From: an uncultured Eubacteriales bacterium
Lineage (GTDB): Bacteria; Bacillota; Clostridia; Oscillospirales; Oscillospiraceae
DNA: 6,965 nucleotides
Direction: 5' to 3'
NCBI GenBank assembly: GCA_900556535.1
Contig: USPI01000074.1
Location: 1-6,965 of the forward strand
The notes below the pieces were generated by a model. The model was not told the DNA's origin. It saw nothing but the letters and a program-made list of their open reading frames with translations, and made no database searches. Both the position numbers and the translations under genes were made by a program. This document shows positions 6,359 to 6,965 of this stretch, piece by piece. Position 1 is the first letter of the stretch. Every line of letters begins with the position of its first letter.

Positions 6359-6965
6359 TTATTTCACGACTTCAAACTTATAGCCGACGCCCCAGACGGT
6401 CTGGAGAGACCATTGGGGAGAGACGCCCTCGAGCTTTTCTCTCAGACGCTTTATGTGAACGTCAACGGTGCGCGAGTCGCCGAAGTAGTCAAAGCCCCAG
6501 ACCTCGTCGAGAAGCTGGTTGCGTGTGAAAACGATGTTGGGCGAGGCGGCGAGATGATACAGAAGCTCCATCTCCTTGGGCGGGGTGTCCACCTTTACGC
6601 CGTCAACGATAAGCTCATACGAGTCGAGATTGACGATGAGCTTGTCGTAGCAGAGCTTTTTCTCCTTGGGCGTATTGTCCGTCTCGGAGCGGCGCATGAC
6701 TGCATGGATGCGCGCAAGAAGCTCCTTGACCTCGAAGGGCTTGGTTATATAGTCGTCCGCGCCGATGTCAAGACCGGCTACCTTATCGCCGACCGCGCCC
6801 TTAGCGGTGAGCATGATGATGGGGACGGAGGAGGTCTTGCGGATCTCGCGGCAGACCTGCATGCCGTCCATGACGGGCATCATGATGTCAAGCAGCACGA
6901 GGTCCGGCGAAAGCTCATTAAACATGGCGATGCCTTTGCCGCCGTCATGTGCGATGCTGACCTCA
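6359..6965 (-). CDS. OmpR/PhoB-family response regulator, 5' end beyond the window
   Basis: The frame is open to the right edge. The ATG at 6923-6925 is internal, because the 13 codons before it (EVSIAHDGGKGIA) continue the receiver domain, so about 25 N-terminal residues are missing. Visible receiver features are the phospho-acceptor Asp in LVLLDIMMPVMDG, the switch Thr in IIMLTAKG and the conserved Lys in DYITKPFE. The last 95 or so residues form the winged-helix DNA-binding domain, ending with DSRTVDVHIKRLREKL and TVWGVGYKFEVVK. It is the transcription factor of the two-component pair, phosphorylated by the kinase encoded 16 bases downstream. The promoter of the whole minus-strand series lies outside the window. 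Targets cannot be read from the sequence; htrA and its own operon are the natural candidates. Confidence 0.96.
   Translation of the reverse strand, partial: EVSIAHDGGKGIAMFNELSPDLVLLDIMMPVMDGMQVCREIRKTSSVPIIMLTAKGAVGDKVAGLDIGADDYITKPFEVKELLARIHAVMRRSETDNTPKEKKLCYDKLIVNLDSYELIVDGVKVDTPPKEMELLYHLAASPNIVFTRNQLLDEVWGFDYFGDSRTVDVHIKRLREKLEGVSPQWSLQTVWGVGYKFEVVK

Overview
The window looks like chromosomal DNA of a GC-rich, endospore-forming member of the Clostridia, probably Oscillospiraceae/Ruminococcaceae-like. This is inferred from four things: a clear SpoVT sporulation regulator, strong GGAGG-type ribosome binding sites before most genes, a membrane-anchored HtrA next to an OmpR-type two-component system, and GC-rich genes with AT-rich intergenic DNA. 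No mobile element, CRISPR array, tRNA or rRNA is visible. The coding frames account for nearly all of the sequence.

Layout from left to right. Positions 1-114 hold the first 38 codons of a minus-strand gene for a hydrophobic, unrecognised protein. Positions 115-331 are an AT-rich divergent promoter region with two overlapping consensus-like plus-strand promoters, a minus-strand promoter and a perfect 10-bp hairpin. spoVT follows on the plus strand (332-868). A 12-bp GC-rich hairpin (873-908) separates it from the convergent minus-strand genes. The rest (922-6965) is a minus-strand gene series, read from right to left: a 5'-truncated OmpR/PhoB-family response regulator, a HAMP-containing sensor histidine kinase, a membrane-anchored HtrA-type serine protease, an intrinsic terminator, and an 859-residue protein. 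That last protein fuses a degenerate KaiC/RecA-like N-terminal domain to a PEP synthase-type ATP-binding domain.

How the genes may work together. The regulator, kinase and protease are tightly spaced and probably co-transcribed. This resembles the secretion or envelope stress logic of Bacillus CssRS/HtrA: the kinase senses an extracytoplasmic condition, the regulator alters transcription, and HtrA handles damaged exported proteins. The terminator after htrA forms a continuous stem only in minus-strand RNA, and it ends five bases before the ribosome binding site of the PEP-synthase-like gene. That gene must therefore depend on read-through or on a promoter I cannot see. SpoVT is transcribed separately.

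The least understood item is the 859-residue protein. It keeps the ATP-binding motifs of PEP synthase / pyruvate phosphate dikinase but has no recognisable phospho-histidine swivel domain or PEP/pyruvate barrel, and its KaiC-like P-loop is lost. It should not be read as a normal PEP synthase. I see no clearly new multi-gene system here. The rest is ordinary housekeeping or regulatory DNA with a few details worth checking.
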